Below, piece by piece: positions 8,746 through 17,276 of a stretch of DNA of 64,000 nt. The notes beneath the pieces were generated by a model. That model was given only the letters and a program-made list of their open reading frames with translations. It searched no databases and was not told the DNA's origin. Each line of letters opens with the position of its first letter. The stretch's first letter is position 1. This stretch comes from Tamilnaduibacter salinus (GTDB taxonomy: Bacteria > Pseudomonadota > Gammaproteobacteria > Pseudomonadales > Oleiphilaceae), in the NCBI RefSeq assembly GCF_003096655.1, contig NZ_QEKQ01000002.1:186001-250000 (forward strand), read 5' to 3'. The translations under genes were made by a program, and so were the position numbers.

Positions 8746-9219
8746 TTATTTGTTGGTGATCTGTTTCTGGTGCTCCAGCATCTGCTCCATCATGAGCTGC
8801 ATCTGGTCCATTCGCTGCTGCATCATCTCGATGCGCTTATCCACGCTCTGAGTTCGACGCTTGTCTTTTGACTGGCTCTGGCCATTCATGCCTTCGCCCA
8901 TTCCATCTCCCATCATGCCCTGATGCCCCTGCATCATGCCGGGCCCCATCATTCCCCGGTGCATGAGCTCCATCTGGTTATCCATCGCTTCCCAGTGCTC
9001 CTGCATTATTTTCCGCCTCTCAGCGGCGGAATCCGCGTCAGGTATGCGCTGCATCATGCCGTGCATGCGGGACCAGTTTTGATTCATTTGCTGCATGTGG
9101 TCTGATTCCATCATACCGGGGCCGTGGCCCTGCCAGGTGCCCTGCTCACCGTGTGCGAATGCCCACACCGGGGCGGCGCCAAGAATGGCGCAGACGACGA
9201 TCTGTTTCATGGTATTCAT
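8746..9219 (-). CDS. Periplasmic methionine/histidine-rich metal-binding protein
   Basis: 157-residue secreted protein: signal peptide to about residue 23 (VWAFA), then HGEQGTWQGHGPGMM and a region dense in Met, His and Gly (HRGMMGPGMMQGHQGMMGDG), ending in a Met-rich coiled coil (MQQRMDQMQLMMEQML). Such Met/His clusters bind Cu(I)/Cu(II) in CopC-, PcoE- and CusF-like chaperones. The ATG at 9219 follows AAGGAG by 8 bases; a GTG at 9237 overlaps that Shine-Dalgarno and is rejected. It is 39 bases after the gene at 9259-9717 in the same direction and close to copAB, so a role as a periplasmic copper sponge is likely, though not proven. Confidence 0.75.
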   Translation of the reverse strand: MNTMKQIVVCAILGAAPVWAFAHGEQGTWQGHGPGMMESDHMQQMNQNWSRMHGMMQRIPDADSAAERRKIMQEHWEAMDNQMELMHRGMMGPGMMQGHQGMMGDGMGEGMNGQSQSKDKRRTQSVDKRIEMMQQRMDQMQLMMEQMLEHQKQITNK

Positions 9220-9258
9220 GGCGATTCTCTCCTTCACGTTCTGCGGTGCGCTGTCCGG

Positions 9259-9717
9259 CTACAGGTCGTCCATTCGTCCCACTTGGCTTGCCAGACGTTT
9301 CGCCTCATTCGTTTCCATGGTCAGTAAGGACTCAAGCAGATCCCTCGCCTCAGGAATTTCCGCCCGCTCAGAGAGGTTCTGAAACAGCGTCATGATCTGA
9401 TCATGAAATTCCATGACTTGCTGATAGATGGCGTCAAAGTTGAGTTGTGCGTAGTGCGGATCGCAGGACTCGTGGGAATGGACCGTTTGGTGCTTGAGGT
9501 AATCGTAAATTCGGGTTGAGAGCGTGTTTTTGGCGCTCTGGTGTTCAAATTCGTCGACAATGCGGGAAAGCTCGTTTTCGTGCGAAGCAAGGTACGTCAA
9601 AAGGGCTTTCGCGCGGTCGTCATCATGATGGGCGGCGCAATGCCTTAGACAAGTCGCCAGATTCTGGTGAAGATCGCGTGTCCAGTCGATCAATTCACCG
9701 AAGGTTTTAATATCCAT
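9259..9717 (-). CDS. Predicted four-helix-bundle protein, His-rich, unknown function
   Basis: 152-residue soluble protein, all helical in appearance, with ferritin-like spacing of acidic and His residues: LRHCAAHHDDD near 23-34, SHENELSRIVDEFEHQ near 50-65 and HSHESCDPHY near 80-90. No signal peptide. It is first in a two-gene unit with the Met-rich protein and sits in the copper region, which suggests metal handling, but I cannot assign a defined family. An AAGGGA-like ribosome binding site precedes the ATG. Confidence 0.6.
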   Translation of the reverse strand: MDIKTFGELIDWTRDLHQNLATCLRHCAAHHDDDRAKALLTYLASHENELSRIVDEFEHQSAKNTLSTRIYDYLKHQTVHSHESCDPHYAQLNFDAIYQQVMEFHDQIMTLFQNLSERAEIPEARDLLESLLTMETNEAKRLASQVGRMDDL

Positions 9718-9874
9718 ACCGGGGTCCCTTTCTGCTGCGGCCGTGGCGCCTACGTTCTCACTGGACGTGCAAGACCAAAGAGTTTCTGACGATATAGCGA
9801 GTTCACCACACTCACCTTAATTCTAGCTGAATGTATCGCCTCTGCGATCCGACCGACTTGATATGTCTCTTGGA

Positions 9875-11221
9875 TTATTGGTGACGGTGTCCGTGGTTGT
9901 CCTGCGTATCATTGAGCGCCGAACGTTTCAGAAACACATGCTCAACGCCGGCTATGACAATCATTGTTAGGACGGCCAAGACGATGACGAAGGGGTCGGT
10001 GTGCAATTTGACCCACACGAAACCGCTCAGCGCGAGTGCATCAAGCAGAATGGCGGCGACGGGCACCCAGACTCTTGCGCCGACATCGGTCCGCAGATAG
10101 CGCAGAACCCCCCAATGGATGGCGATGTCCATAATGAGATAGAACACGATTCCCAGCGCCGCAATTCGGGAAAGATCGAAAAACGCCGTGAGTATCAGGC
10201 CGAGAACCACGGTGTAGACCAGCGTATGCTTCTGGATGCTGCCGGGCATGCCGAAATGGCTGTGGGGAACCAGTTTCATTTCAGTCAGCATCGCGAGCAT
10301 TCTGGAAACGGCGAAGATGCTCGCCAGAATGCCTCCCGCAGTTGCCATCATAGCGATGGCAACAGTAAACCAGACGCCGTATTGGCCCAGAGCCGGTCCC
10401 GCGGCTGCCGCAAGCGAGTAATTCCGCGTTTCGATGATTTCCGGTAGTGACAGATTGCTGGCTACCGCGAATCCAACCAGCGTGTAGATGAGAACGCATG
10501 CGGCAATCGAAATAATGATTGCACGCCCAACGTTGCGGTGCGGATCTTTGACCTCAGAGCCGCTGTTGGTAATCGTTGTGAAGCCCTTGAACGCGAGTAC
10601 CCCGAGCGCGGTTGCCCCAAGGAACTGTCCGAAATCCCCGGCCTGCTCGGAGGACTGTAGATCGATGGAAACGCTATCAGCGATCCACACACCCACTAGG
10701 CCGAATACCAGGATTCCCCCGATTTTCAGGACTCCAATAAGAGAGGCCACGCCCTGAACAAAACGATTGCCAAGGAGATTAATTATAAATGCGACAAGGA
10801 TCAGTGATACGCCCAGCACCGGAACCATACGACCACTCTCATCACCTCCGAAAAGCTGCATGGTGTATGAGCCAAATGTGCGCGCGAGAAAGCTTTGGGC
10901 AATCACCATCGAGAAGTACATCAGAAGTGCATTGAATGCCGTTGGCAACCGGTTGCCGTAGGCTTTATGGAGATACATGCCGATTCCACCGGCGGAGGGC
11001 CAAGTGTTGGAGATCTTAATGTAAGAGTAGGCACTGAAGCTCATGATAATAGCCGCCGCCAGAAAGGCGAGCGGAAACAGTGAGCCCGTCATTTCGGCCA
11101 TCTGGCCTGTTAGAGCAAAGATCCCCGCACCGATCATCACGCCGGTTCCGAGCATCACCGTACCGGAAAGATTGAGGCTGCCCTCCCGATAGTGGGTGCT
11201 CCTGTCCTCCTCGCGGCTCAT
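9875..11221 (-). CDS. APC-family amino-acid/polyamine permease
   Basis: 448-residue inner-membrane transporter with about 12 hydrophobic helices. The first helix carries the APC signature GTGVMIGAGIFALTG (unwound TM1), and later helices show GFTTITNSGSEVKDP, the TM6-7 region of the family. AGGAGG lies four bases before the ATG. Substrate is not predictable from sequence. It lies 105 bases after copB on the same strand; whether it belongs to the copper response or is only a neighbour is open. Confidence 0.85.
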   Translation of the reverse strand: MSREEDRSTHYREGSLNLSGTVMLGTGVMIGAGIFALTGQMAEMTGSLFPLAFLAAAIIMSFSAYSYIKISNTWPSAGGIGMYLHKAYGNRLPTAFNALLMYFSMVIAQSFLARTFGSYTMQLFGGDESGRMVPVLGVSLILVAFIINLLGNRFVQGVASLIGVLKIGGILVFGLVGVWIADSVSIDLQSSEQAGDFGQFLGATALGVLAFKGFTTITNSGSEVKDPHRNVGRAIIISIAACVLIYTLVGFAVASNLSLPEIIETRNYSLAAAAGPALGQYGVWFTVAIAMMATAGGILASIFAVSRMLAMLTEMKLVPHSHFGMPGSIQKHTLVYTVVLGLILTAFFDLSRIAALGIVFYLIMDIAIHWGVLRYLRTDVGARVWVPVAAILLDALALSGFVWVKLHTDPFVIVLAVLTMIVIAGVEHVFLKRSALNDTQDNHGHRHQ

Positions 11222-11283
11222 TCAACCTCCTTTATCCGCCATTAAGCCATCATGGCCACTCATATCCTTCAGTGAGTGCGCGT

Positions 11284-11319
11284 GGGGCTGGAGAGAGCGT
11301 TTCGCCCTCACCCAGCCCC
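11284..11319 (-). other. Hairpin between copB and the permease gene
   Basis: GGGGCTGG (11284-11291) and CCAGCCCC (11312-11319) form a perfect 8-bp stem just after the copB stop codon on the minus strand. There is no U-tract, so this is at most a weak or Rho-assisted terminator or a 3'-end stabiliser of the copper transcript. Confidence 0.35.
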
Positions 11320-11326
11320 GCTCCAA

Positions 11327-12076
11327 TCAGAACACCATTCGCATACCGATGACGGCAAACCAGTTCTCGGGGTCACCGCCCCCGGCTTCGGTCAGGTCGG
11401 CGGTGTTGCCATATTGACGCTCATGAACGACGCCAACGTAGGGAGAAATGGTCCGATCTATCAGGTCATAGCTTGCTCTTAAGCCGGTCTCGGTTGAAAC
11501 CAGGCCGGTGCCAACACCAATTTCGCGGTCGTCACTGAACGCGATCGTACCGTCCAGCGTAGCGGAGAGGATCCAGTAGTTTGTCAGAAGCAGCTCGTAC
11601 TCCGCATCCACCTCAGCGGAAGCGTCGCCCTCATCGCTGATGTACAGGCTGCCATCAATTTCGAACCACTGCGGCGCTAGTCCGGCAATGCCCAAGACCG
11701 CGTAGGTCCGGTCCTGACCTTCCGGGGTATCGATTCGGATACCCGCCCTTGCATCGAAAAACCGTGAGATCGGCGTCTGGGCGACGAACTGGTTCTCCAG
11801 TGTTTCGTAGGCCTGTTCGTTGATCGCGTATTCGCCAGTGGTCAGCCAGCGGGCCTTGAGCTCGTCCGTCCCATAAAAGAGGTCCCCATTCCAGACAACG
11901 AGTTCCTCATCCGCGTCACTGTAGCGATACTCGAATTCCTCGAACTGCACCCCCCAGGTGGTAAGCGCCTGTTTCCTCGGTGTGGTGTCTTCAATCATGC
12001 TCTGCGCGGTGACAGTGGCAGGGCTCAGGAAAAGACCTGTGAGGGTCGCCAAGCTCGTTAAGCTCAATCGGTTCAT
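11327..12076 (-). CDS. copB: Copper resistance protein B (outer-membrane)
   Basis: CopB/PcoB family, 249 residues. A signal peptide (to about residue 24, VTAQ) is followed by the family opening TTWGVQFEEFEYRYSD, where W, E and R positions are conserved, and by a beta-barrel-like body with alternating hydrophobic residues that ends in a C-terminal Phe, typical of outer-membrane proteins. The N-terminal Met-rich extension found in many CopB proteins is missing here, so this is a short form. The start overlaps the copA stop by 4 bases (ATGA), showing translational coupling. Confidence 0.88.
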   Translation of the reverse strand: MNRLSLTSLATLTGLFLSPATVTAQSMIEDTTPRKQALTTWGVQFEEFEYRYSDADEELVVWNGDLFYGTDELKARWLTTGEYAINEQAYETLENQFVAQTPISRFFDARAGIRIDTPEGQDRTYAVLGIAGLAPQWFEIDGSLYISDEGDASAEVDAEYELLLTNYWILSATLDGTIAFSDDREIGVGTGLVSTETGLRASYDLIDRTISPYVGVVHERQYGNTADLTEAGGGDPENWFAVIGMRMVF

Positions 12077-13806
12077 GCGTCACCTCCGAGGCCTGTTTCA
12101 GCGTCTGCCTGGGATGAAGGCGCGCCTTCGACAAAGACCTTGCGGAACATACCGGCAGCGGCGTGGTACGAAAGGTGGCAATGGAAGGCCCACTGCCCTG
12201 GCGCATCGACCTCCGTTTCCATGTAGACGGTTGTGCCTGGCTGGACGTTGACGGTGTGCTTCACCGGGTTCCACTTGCCCTCACCGACATCGAGAATGGA
12301 CCACATACCATGAAGATGCATGGGGTGCGTCATCATGGTTTCGTTGACGAACTTGAATCGGACACGTTCGCCATACTGCAGCCTGATTGGGTCGGCGTCT
12401 TCGTACTTGACGCCGTTGATGCTCCAGGTGTAACGCTCCATGTTCCCGGTCAGCCGGAGTTCGATCTCCCGCGTCGGTTCCCGGTCCTCATAAAGAGGCT
12501 TCTGGGCCCTGAGATCAGCGTATGACAGAAAGCGTCCGCCGTTGGCTGCATTCGGCGTGAGGCCGCTGCCTTTGGCGTAGAAACGGTCACCGGCCGTCTT
12601 GTGTGGACTGCCGTCATCGCCCATTCCGGCCATTTGCGAATGATCCATATCCGATGTCGCCATGTCGTCGTGATTCATGGCGCCCTCGCTTTCACCAGCG
12701 CTATCGGCGTTGGCATCGTCCATGGACATATCCCCGTGGTCCATATCCATCCCGGGCATGCCGCCCATGTCGGCCATGGTCAGACGAGCCGGGGCACGAA
12801 GCTCTGGGACAGAAGCCTCCATCCCCTGCTTCGCAGCGAGCGTAGCTCGTGCGTAACCTGAGCGGCCCATGGATTCGGCGAAAATGGTGTAAGCCTTATC
12901 GTCCGTTGGACGGACAAGGACATCATAGGTCTCGGCGACTCCGATACGGAGTTCATCCACCGGAACGGGCTGGACGTTATTGCCATCGGCCTGAACCACG
13001 GTCATTTCCAGACCCGGTATCCTCACATCAAAAAAGGTCATCGCAGAGGAGTTGATGATGCGCAAACGAATCCGCTCGCCCGGTTCGAAAAGTCCCGTCC
13101 AGTTCTGCTCCGGGCCTTTGCCGTTGATAAGGCCTGCGAAGCCCTGAACATCTTCAACATCGGCTTTCATCATGCGCATACCACCCCATGCGAGGCGGTC
13201 GCGGAGGCTGTTCATCAGGCCGTTTTCCGAGGCGTCCGACAGGAACTCGCCCACCGTCTGCTGTTCCCGATTGTAGTAATCCGGCATCATTTTCAGATTC
13301 CGCATCACGCGCTCGCCGGAGTGGGGGTGTTTGTCCGTAAGTTGAACCACATATTCCCGATCGTAGCGGAACGGCTCCCTCTCTTTCGGCTCGATAATGA
13401 TCGCGCCATACGCGCCGTCCGGCTCCTGGAAGCCGGAGTGGCTGTGGTACCAGTAGGTGCCCGCCTGTGTGGTGGGGAATTGGTAGGTGAATGTTTCCCC
13501 GGGCGCGATCCCCTCAAAGCTGATGCCGGGAACACCGTCCATCTGGAACGGCAGGATTAGACCATGCCAGTGGATGGATGTCGGCGAGTCGAGGCGATTG
13601 GTGACGTTGATGGTCACGTCCTCCCCCTCTTCGAAACGTAATACGGGACCAGGCGAACCCCCGTTGTAGCCGATGCCTTCCTTCTTGAAGTCGCCCGTGT
13701 CGATGGTGACGCGGTCGACCGTCAGGTTGTACTCACCTGCACTGACGGACAGGGGGAGGAGCAGGGCCAGTAACAGCCCTGCTCCCTTCATTCGGGTGTG
13801 GATCAT
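12073..13806 (-). CDS. copA: Copper resistance multicopper oxidase CopA
   Basis: 577-residue periplasmic multicopper oxidase that oxidises or sequesters Cu(I). All copper-ligand motifs are intact: HWHG (79-82), WYHSHSG (119-125), HPMHLHG (494-500) and HCHLSYH (542-548). Between the second and third cupredoxin domains (about 370-430) is a Met/His/Asp-rich insert with repeats such as GMDMDHGDMSM, the copper-binding loop typical of CopA/PcoA. The start at 13806 gives a classical Sec signal peptide; there is no twin-arginine motif, whereas most CopA/PcoA proteins are exported folded by Tat. It lies 26 bases after the cupredoxin gene and overlaps copB. Confidence 0.92.
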   Translation of the reverse strand: MIHTRMKGAGLLLALLLPLSVSAGEYNLTVDRVTIDTGDFKKEGIGYNGGSPGPVLRFEEGEDVTINVTNRLDSPTSIHWHGLILPFQMDGVPGISFEGIAPGETFTYQFPTTQAGTYWYHSHSGFQEPDGAYGAIIIEPKEREPFRYDREYVVQLTDKHPHSGERVMRNLKMMPDYYNREQQTVGEFLSDASENGLMNSLRDRLAWGGMRMMKADVEDVQGFAGLINGKGPEQNWTGLFEPGERIRLRIINSSAMTFFDVRIPGLEMTVVQADGNNVQPVPVDELRIGVAETYDVLVRPTDDKAYTIFAESMGRSGYARATLAAKQGMEASVPELRAPARLTMADMGGMPGMDMDHGDMSMDDANADSAGESEGAMNHDDMATSDMDHSQMAGMGDDGSPHKTAGDRFYAKGSGLTPNAANGGRFLSYADLRAQKPLYEDREPTREIELRLTGNMERYTWSINGVKYEDADPIRLQYGERVRFKFVNETMMTHPMHLHGMWSILDVGEGKWNPVKHTVNVQPGTTVYMETEVDAPGQWAFHCHLSYHAAAGMFRKVFVEGAPSSQADAETGLGGDA

Positions 13807-13832
13807 GGAAGTGGCTCTCGTGTAGTGATTGG

Positions 13833-14363
13833 TTACTGGACGTTGATGCTGCCGTGCATGCCGGACTGATAGTGCCCGGGAACGTTGCACGCGAATTGCA
13901 GATTGGTGTCTTTCGAGAAATGCCAGATCATTTCCCGGCTCTGTCCCGGTTCGAGCAGGACACTGTTCGGGTCGTCGTGTTTCATGCCATGACCCTCCAT
14001 ACCCATCCGGTCGCGGTGGAGTGTGCCGCCCTCGATGATGCCGTTCTGTACCATTGACATCATTTCACCCCGATGGGCCTTATGCATTGAAGGGGTGCCG
14101 ATGTTGAATTCGTGCACGAGGCTCCCGGCATTTCGGACTTTGAATCGGATGGTTTCGCCCTGCTCGATTTTCAGACTCTTGGGTTCGTAGTAGTTATCCA
14201 TCATGCGGATCTGGACGGTCCGGTCTACCGAGCGCTCTTTTCCCGGTTTTCCGATACTGGCGCCATGATGGCCGCCCTCGTGGGCGCCCGCGGCTAGCGC
14301 CGAGCTGGACGAGGCAAAGGCCATCGCGGTCATGGCAGCGGTAACAAACGTCTTTTTCACCAT
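13833..14363 (-). CDS. Periplasmic cupredoxin (plastocyanin/azurin-like)
   Basis: 176-residue blue-copper type protein with a signal peptide (to about residue 25). The type-1 copper ligands can be read as H84 (HEFNIG), C159, H164 and M169 (CNVPGHYQSGMHG). A His/Met-rich insert (HRDRMGMEGHGMKHDD, about 116-131) could bind extra copper. The ATG at 14363 has AAAGGAG 8 bases upstream. It is the first gene of the cupredoxin - copA - copB operon and may pass electrons or copper to CopA. Confidence 0.85.
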   Translation of the reverse strand: MVKKTFVTAAMTAMAFASSSSALAAGAHEGGHHGASIGKPGKERSVDRTVQIRMMDNYYEPKSLKIEQGETIRFKVRNAGSLVHEFNIGTPSMHKAHRGEMMSMVQNGIIEGGTLHRDRMGMEGHGMKHDDPNSVLLEPGQSREMIWHFSKDTNLQFACNVPGHYQSGMHGSINVQ

Positions 14364-14463
14364 TATGCGGACTCCTTTCGTTTGGTCGCGTATGCAAGCG
14401 GCGATATCGCCACGTTGCTGGTATTTCCGTCGGCAACGATGCCACTTATGATGTGAGCTCAAA

Positions 14464-14514
14464 CTGAATCCTTTCTGAACCGGGAGCGGGTCATACCGTT
14501 CAGCTTCAGTTAAG
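14464..14514. promoter_or_regulatory. Candidate response-regulator sites between the copper operon and its two-component genes
   Basis: In the divergent spacer, CTGAA occurs at 14464-14468 and 14475-14479 (11-bp period; TTCAG on the minus strand) and TTCAG at 14499-14503 and 14505-14509 on the plus strand. TTCAGTTTGAG facing the cupredoxin gene and TTCAGTTAAG facing the regulator gene share the same start. Direct repeats one helical turn apart are the usual binding pattern of OmpR/PhoB-type regulators such as the one encoded at 14631. Assignment is inference. Confidence 0.45.
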
Positions 14515-14630
14515 TCTGTGCTGGCAATCTCCCTGATTCGGAACGGACAGCGACGGGCTGTTTATTCCTTTTCCGGGCGGCCGCGCCCGGTGACGAATGT
14601 CCGTGCCCCTGAAACAAGTGTGGATGACTG

Positions 14631-15293
14631 ATGCGACTGTTACTCGTCGAGGACGATGCAATGCTCGTTCAGAGCTTGAGGCCTCACCTCACAAGAGCCG
14701 GTTTTGCAGTGGATTGTTTTCACAACGCGAAACAGGCACTCGCCGTGGGTCACCGAGAGGACTACAAGGCGGCGATTCTGGACATCGGCCTGCCGGACGG
14801 GAACGGCCTTGATATTCTCCGTAAATGGCGTCAGCAAGGGGTACTGTTGCCGATCCTGCTCCTCACAGCCCGGGGAGACTGGCAGGACAAGGTCAGCGGC
14901 CTGAAGGCGGGCGCGGATGATTATCTGGCCAAACCCTTTCATGTGGAGGAACTGATTGCACGCCTGAATGCCTTGGTTCGTCGCAGTGAGGGGCATGCCA
15001 ACCCCATCCTGACGGTGGGCCGCTACAAGCTGGATCAGGATCGTCAGCAGGTGTGCTGTGCGGACAGTCAGTGGCAGAACCTCACGGGAATGGAATACCG
15101 GATGCTGCGCTATTTCATGACGCACCCCGAACGCATTCTCTCGAAGGATGATCTTCTGGAGCAGCTTTACAATCTTGATGCCGAGCCAAGCCATAACCTG
15201 ATTGAAGCGTATGTACGTCGCCTGAGGGTTTTGCTGGGCCGCAACGTCATTCAGACCCGCCGTGGACAGGGGTATGTCTTTGATCCGCAGTAG
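14631..15293 (+). CDS. OmpR/PhoB-family response regulator, probably copper-responsive
   Basis: 220 residues. The receiver domain (1-115) has the acidic pocket E7-D8-D9, the phosphoacceptor D51 (LDIGLPDGNG), T79 and K101. The C-terminal winged helix (about 125-218) ends in the usual RGQGYVF wing. It is closest in appearance to QseB/PmrA/CopR regulators. It is transcribed away from the cupredoxin-copAB operon and overlaps the kinase gene by 20 bases, so it most likely controls copper resistance; the signal is not proven. Confidence 0.88.
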   Translation: MRLLLVEDDAMLVQSLRPHLTRAGFAVDCFHNAKQALAVGHREDYKAAILDIGLPDGNGLDILRKWRQQGVLLPILLLTARGDWQDKVSGLKAGADDYLAKPFHVEELIARLNALVRRSEGHANPILTVGRYKLDQDRQQVCCADSQWQNLTGMEYRMLRYFMTHPERILSKDDLLEQLYNLDAEPSHNLIEAYVRRLRVLLGRNVIQTRRGQGYVFDPQ

Positions 15294-16620
15294 ACTGCAT
15301 CGTTACTCAATCCGGGCCGCGTTGTTGCTTCTGTTACTTCCTTTGGCGCTGGCCTTTATGGGGGTTGCCTGGGTCGTCCACGGCGCCTTGCTGGAAAGAA
15401 TGTCGCGCGACTTTTTCGAGTTCCGGCTTGAACAGGAATCCGCGCTGATCCGTCAGCAACTGGAGGCGAGTTACCCGGAAGTCGAGTTTCATCGGCTGCA
15501 CCACACGCTCTCCCTGCAGAGATTTCATCATACGTTCGCGATCCGTATGGGAGATCGGACGTGGTCAGCGAGCGAACCGATGCGCGTGGCTCTTTTCGAG
15601 GCGACCGACGGCCGTGTCCGTGAGTTGGTCACTCTCGAATCCGGGGGCGATCAGCTTCTCGCGTACCGGGCGGAGTTCACAGTCCAGGGCGAAGCGGTCG
15701 TCGTCGTGGTGGCCGAGGACTATGGCGCGCTCGCCGCTGCTCAGGGCGAGCTTCACCTCTGGGTCGGAGTGGTGTCGTTCGTTCTTCTGCTGCTGCTGAT
15801 TATTCTGATTGTTCTTGCTGTGCAATTCGCGATGCGGCCCGTCCAGCGCTTGCGCGGCGAACTTGTGTCCCTCCGTCAGGGCGAACAAAGTCGGTTGTCC
15901 GAGCGGGTCCCCAGTGAATTCGTGGAGTTGATCCGTCAGCTCAATGCTGTCCTTGATACACTGGATCAGCGCCTCGAAACCTCCCGCCAATCCATTGCAA
16001 ACCTCTCGCACAGTGTCAAAACGCCGGTTTCCGTACTCATGCAGTGGCTGGAAGATCCTGGCAAGCAGTTTGACCCAACAGATCGTCAACAGATGATCCG
16101 CCGTCTGCGCGACCTGGATGAGTATCTCAACGCCCAGATGCGCCGGAGTCGCCTGTCCGGTCCTCAGGTGGGGCAGGCCGCTCTACCTGTCGATCAGACT
16201 CGCGATATGCTTTGGATGATGGGGCGTCTGCACATCGACAAGCAATTTGACTTCGAGGCCCGTTTTGCTCCTGACACGCGATGGCCGGTTGAAGAACAGG
16301 ACTTCAATGAGCTGCTTGGAAATCTTGTCGAAAATGCTGGCAAATGGGCCGATCGTCTCGTTGCGGTCTGGTTATCGATGAATGGTGAACATCTGATCAT
16401 CGAGGTTGAAGATGATGGTCCTGGCGTGCCTCCAGAACAGAGAGAGCAGCTCGGAACCCGTGGTTTAAGGCTTGATGAGCAAACGGAGGGGCACGGTCTC
16501 GGACTGTCGATCGTCCGGGATATTGTGAATCGCTACCACGGTGAGCTTTGTTTCGGCGACGGTCGGTACCTCTGTGGGCTGCGGGTGCGAATCATGCTGC
16601 CCTATGGATATGTGGATTGA
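15274..16620 (+). CDS. Sensor histidine kinase, partner of the copper-region regulator
   Basis: 448-residue membrane kinase. The ATG at 15274 is preferred to a GTG at 15262; an AGGGG sequence is just upstream. Two membrane helices (about 14-36 and 163-185) flank a short periplasmic sensor of about 125 residues containing five histidines within 14 residues (H73, H76, H77, H85, H86), which could bind a metal. Then follow a HAMP linker, an H-box with H246 (LSHSVKTP), the N-box NELLGNLVENAGKWA, and ATP-binding glycine boxes DDGPGVP and GHGLGLSIV. PhoQ/QseC/PmrB-like overall. Confidence 0.88.
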   Translation: MSLIRSRLHRYSIRAALLLLLLPLALAFMGVAWVVHGALLERMSRDFFEFRLEQESALIRQQLEASYPEVEFHRLHHTLSLQRFHHTFAIRMGDRTWSASEPMRVALFEATDGRVRELVTLESGGDQLLAYRAEFTVQGEAVVVVVAEDYGALAAAQGELHLWVGVVSFVLLLLLIILIVLAVQFAMRPVQRLRGELVSLRQGEQSRLSERVPSEFVELIRQLNAVLDTLDQRLETSRQSIANLSHSVKTPVSVLMQWLEDPGKQFDPTDRQQMIRRLRDLDEYLNAQMRRSRLSGPQVGQAALPVDQTRDMLWMMGRLHIDKQFDFEARFAPDTRWPVEEQDFNELLGNLVENAGKWADRLVAVWLSMNGEHLIIEVEDDGPGVPPEQREQLGTRGLRLDEQTEGHGLGLSIVRDIVNRYHGELCFGDGRYLCGLRVRIMLPYGYVD

Positions 16621-16624
16621 GGCG

Positions 16625-17200
16625 TTATGAAGGAGGATTAAAATTCGCCTCAAGGTCGCTGAAAAAACATAGAAACCGAGCCTCAAGAACGTCGTCATGC
16701 ACCCGGATTTCCTCGATGATCCCGGAGAACCGGTTTGAAAACCGAATCCGCCCCGCGATTCGATCCAGAGCCGCCCCGATATTATCGAGATCCTCATACG
16801 AACCGAACCAGTCGTGGCGGATCATATGCTGTGTTGTGCGCTGCATGGGTTCGGGCATCAGGGGTTGGCCCCTTGCCAGGTCTTGGTAAAGCGACTCGAT
16901 GAACGGGCGTTTTGGGGTGTCCGTGAACTCTTCCCAATGCCTTAGCAGGTAGTGATCAAACAGGACGTCCAGGGCGACGCCGGCGAAGCGTCGTCGCTGG
17001 CGGGAAAACAGTGTCTTGCAGGCCTGAACGTCCGGGTGGGCGTCCGTGTATCGATCCACGGCCCGATGGTTCATGAGGCCGGCGCGGACATCGTTTGGTA
17101 GCGCGTCTGGATCGATCCCCTGTGCAAAATCGCCGAGCAGGTTGCCGACACGGGATTCCACGGTCGGTCGGGATAGGTAAAGGTGAGCCAGGTGATTCAT
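16625..17200 (-). CDS. acpH: Acyl carrier protein phosphodiesterase
   Basis: 191-residue DUF479/AcpH family protein that removes the phosphopantetheine arm from ACP. The opening MNHLAHLYLSRPTVESRVGNLLGDF and the block MNHRAVDRYTDAHP are diagnostic, with conserved His/Asp residues of the HD-like metal centre (H3, H6, D24, H46, D50, D54). Tail-to-tail with the kinase gene (4 bases apart). Full length for the family. Confidence 0.88.
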   Translation of the reverse strand: MNHLAHLYLSRPTVESRVGNLLGDFAQGIDPDALPNDVRAGLMNHRAVDRYTDAHPDVQACKTLFSRQRRRFAGVALDVLFDHYLLRHWEEFTDTPKRPFIESLYQDLARGQPLMPEPMQRTTQHMIRHDWFGSYEDLDNIGAALDRIAGRIRFSNRFSGIIEEIRVHDDVLEARFLCFFSDLEANFNPPS

Positions 17201-17276
17201 GATGGGCGTCGTTTTCGCTTTCCTGGGATTGTGGCAGACTGATCGCCATTCTGTCGCTCAGGGAGCTCTCTAACCC

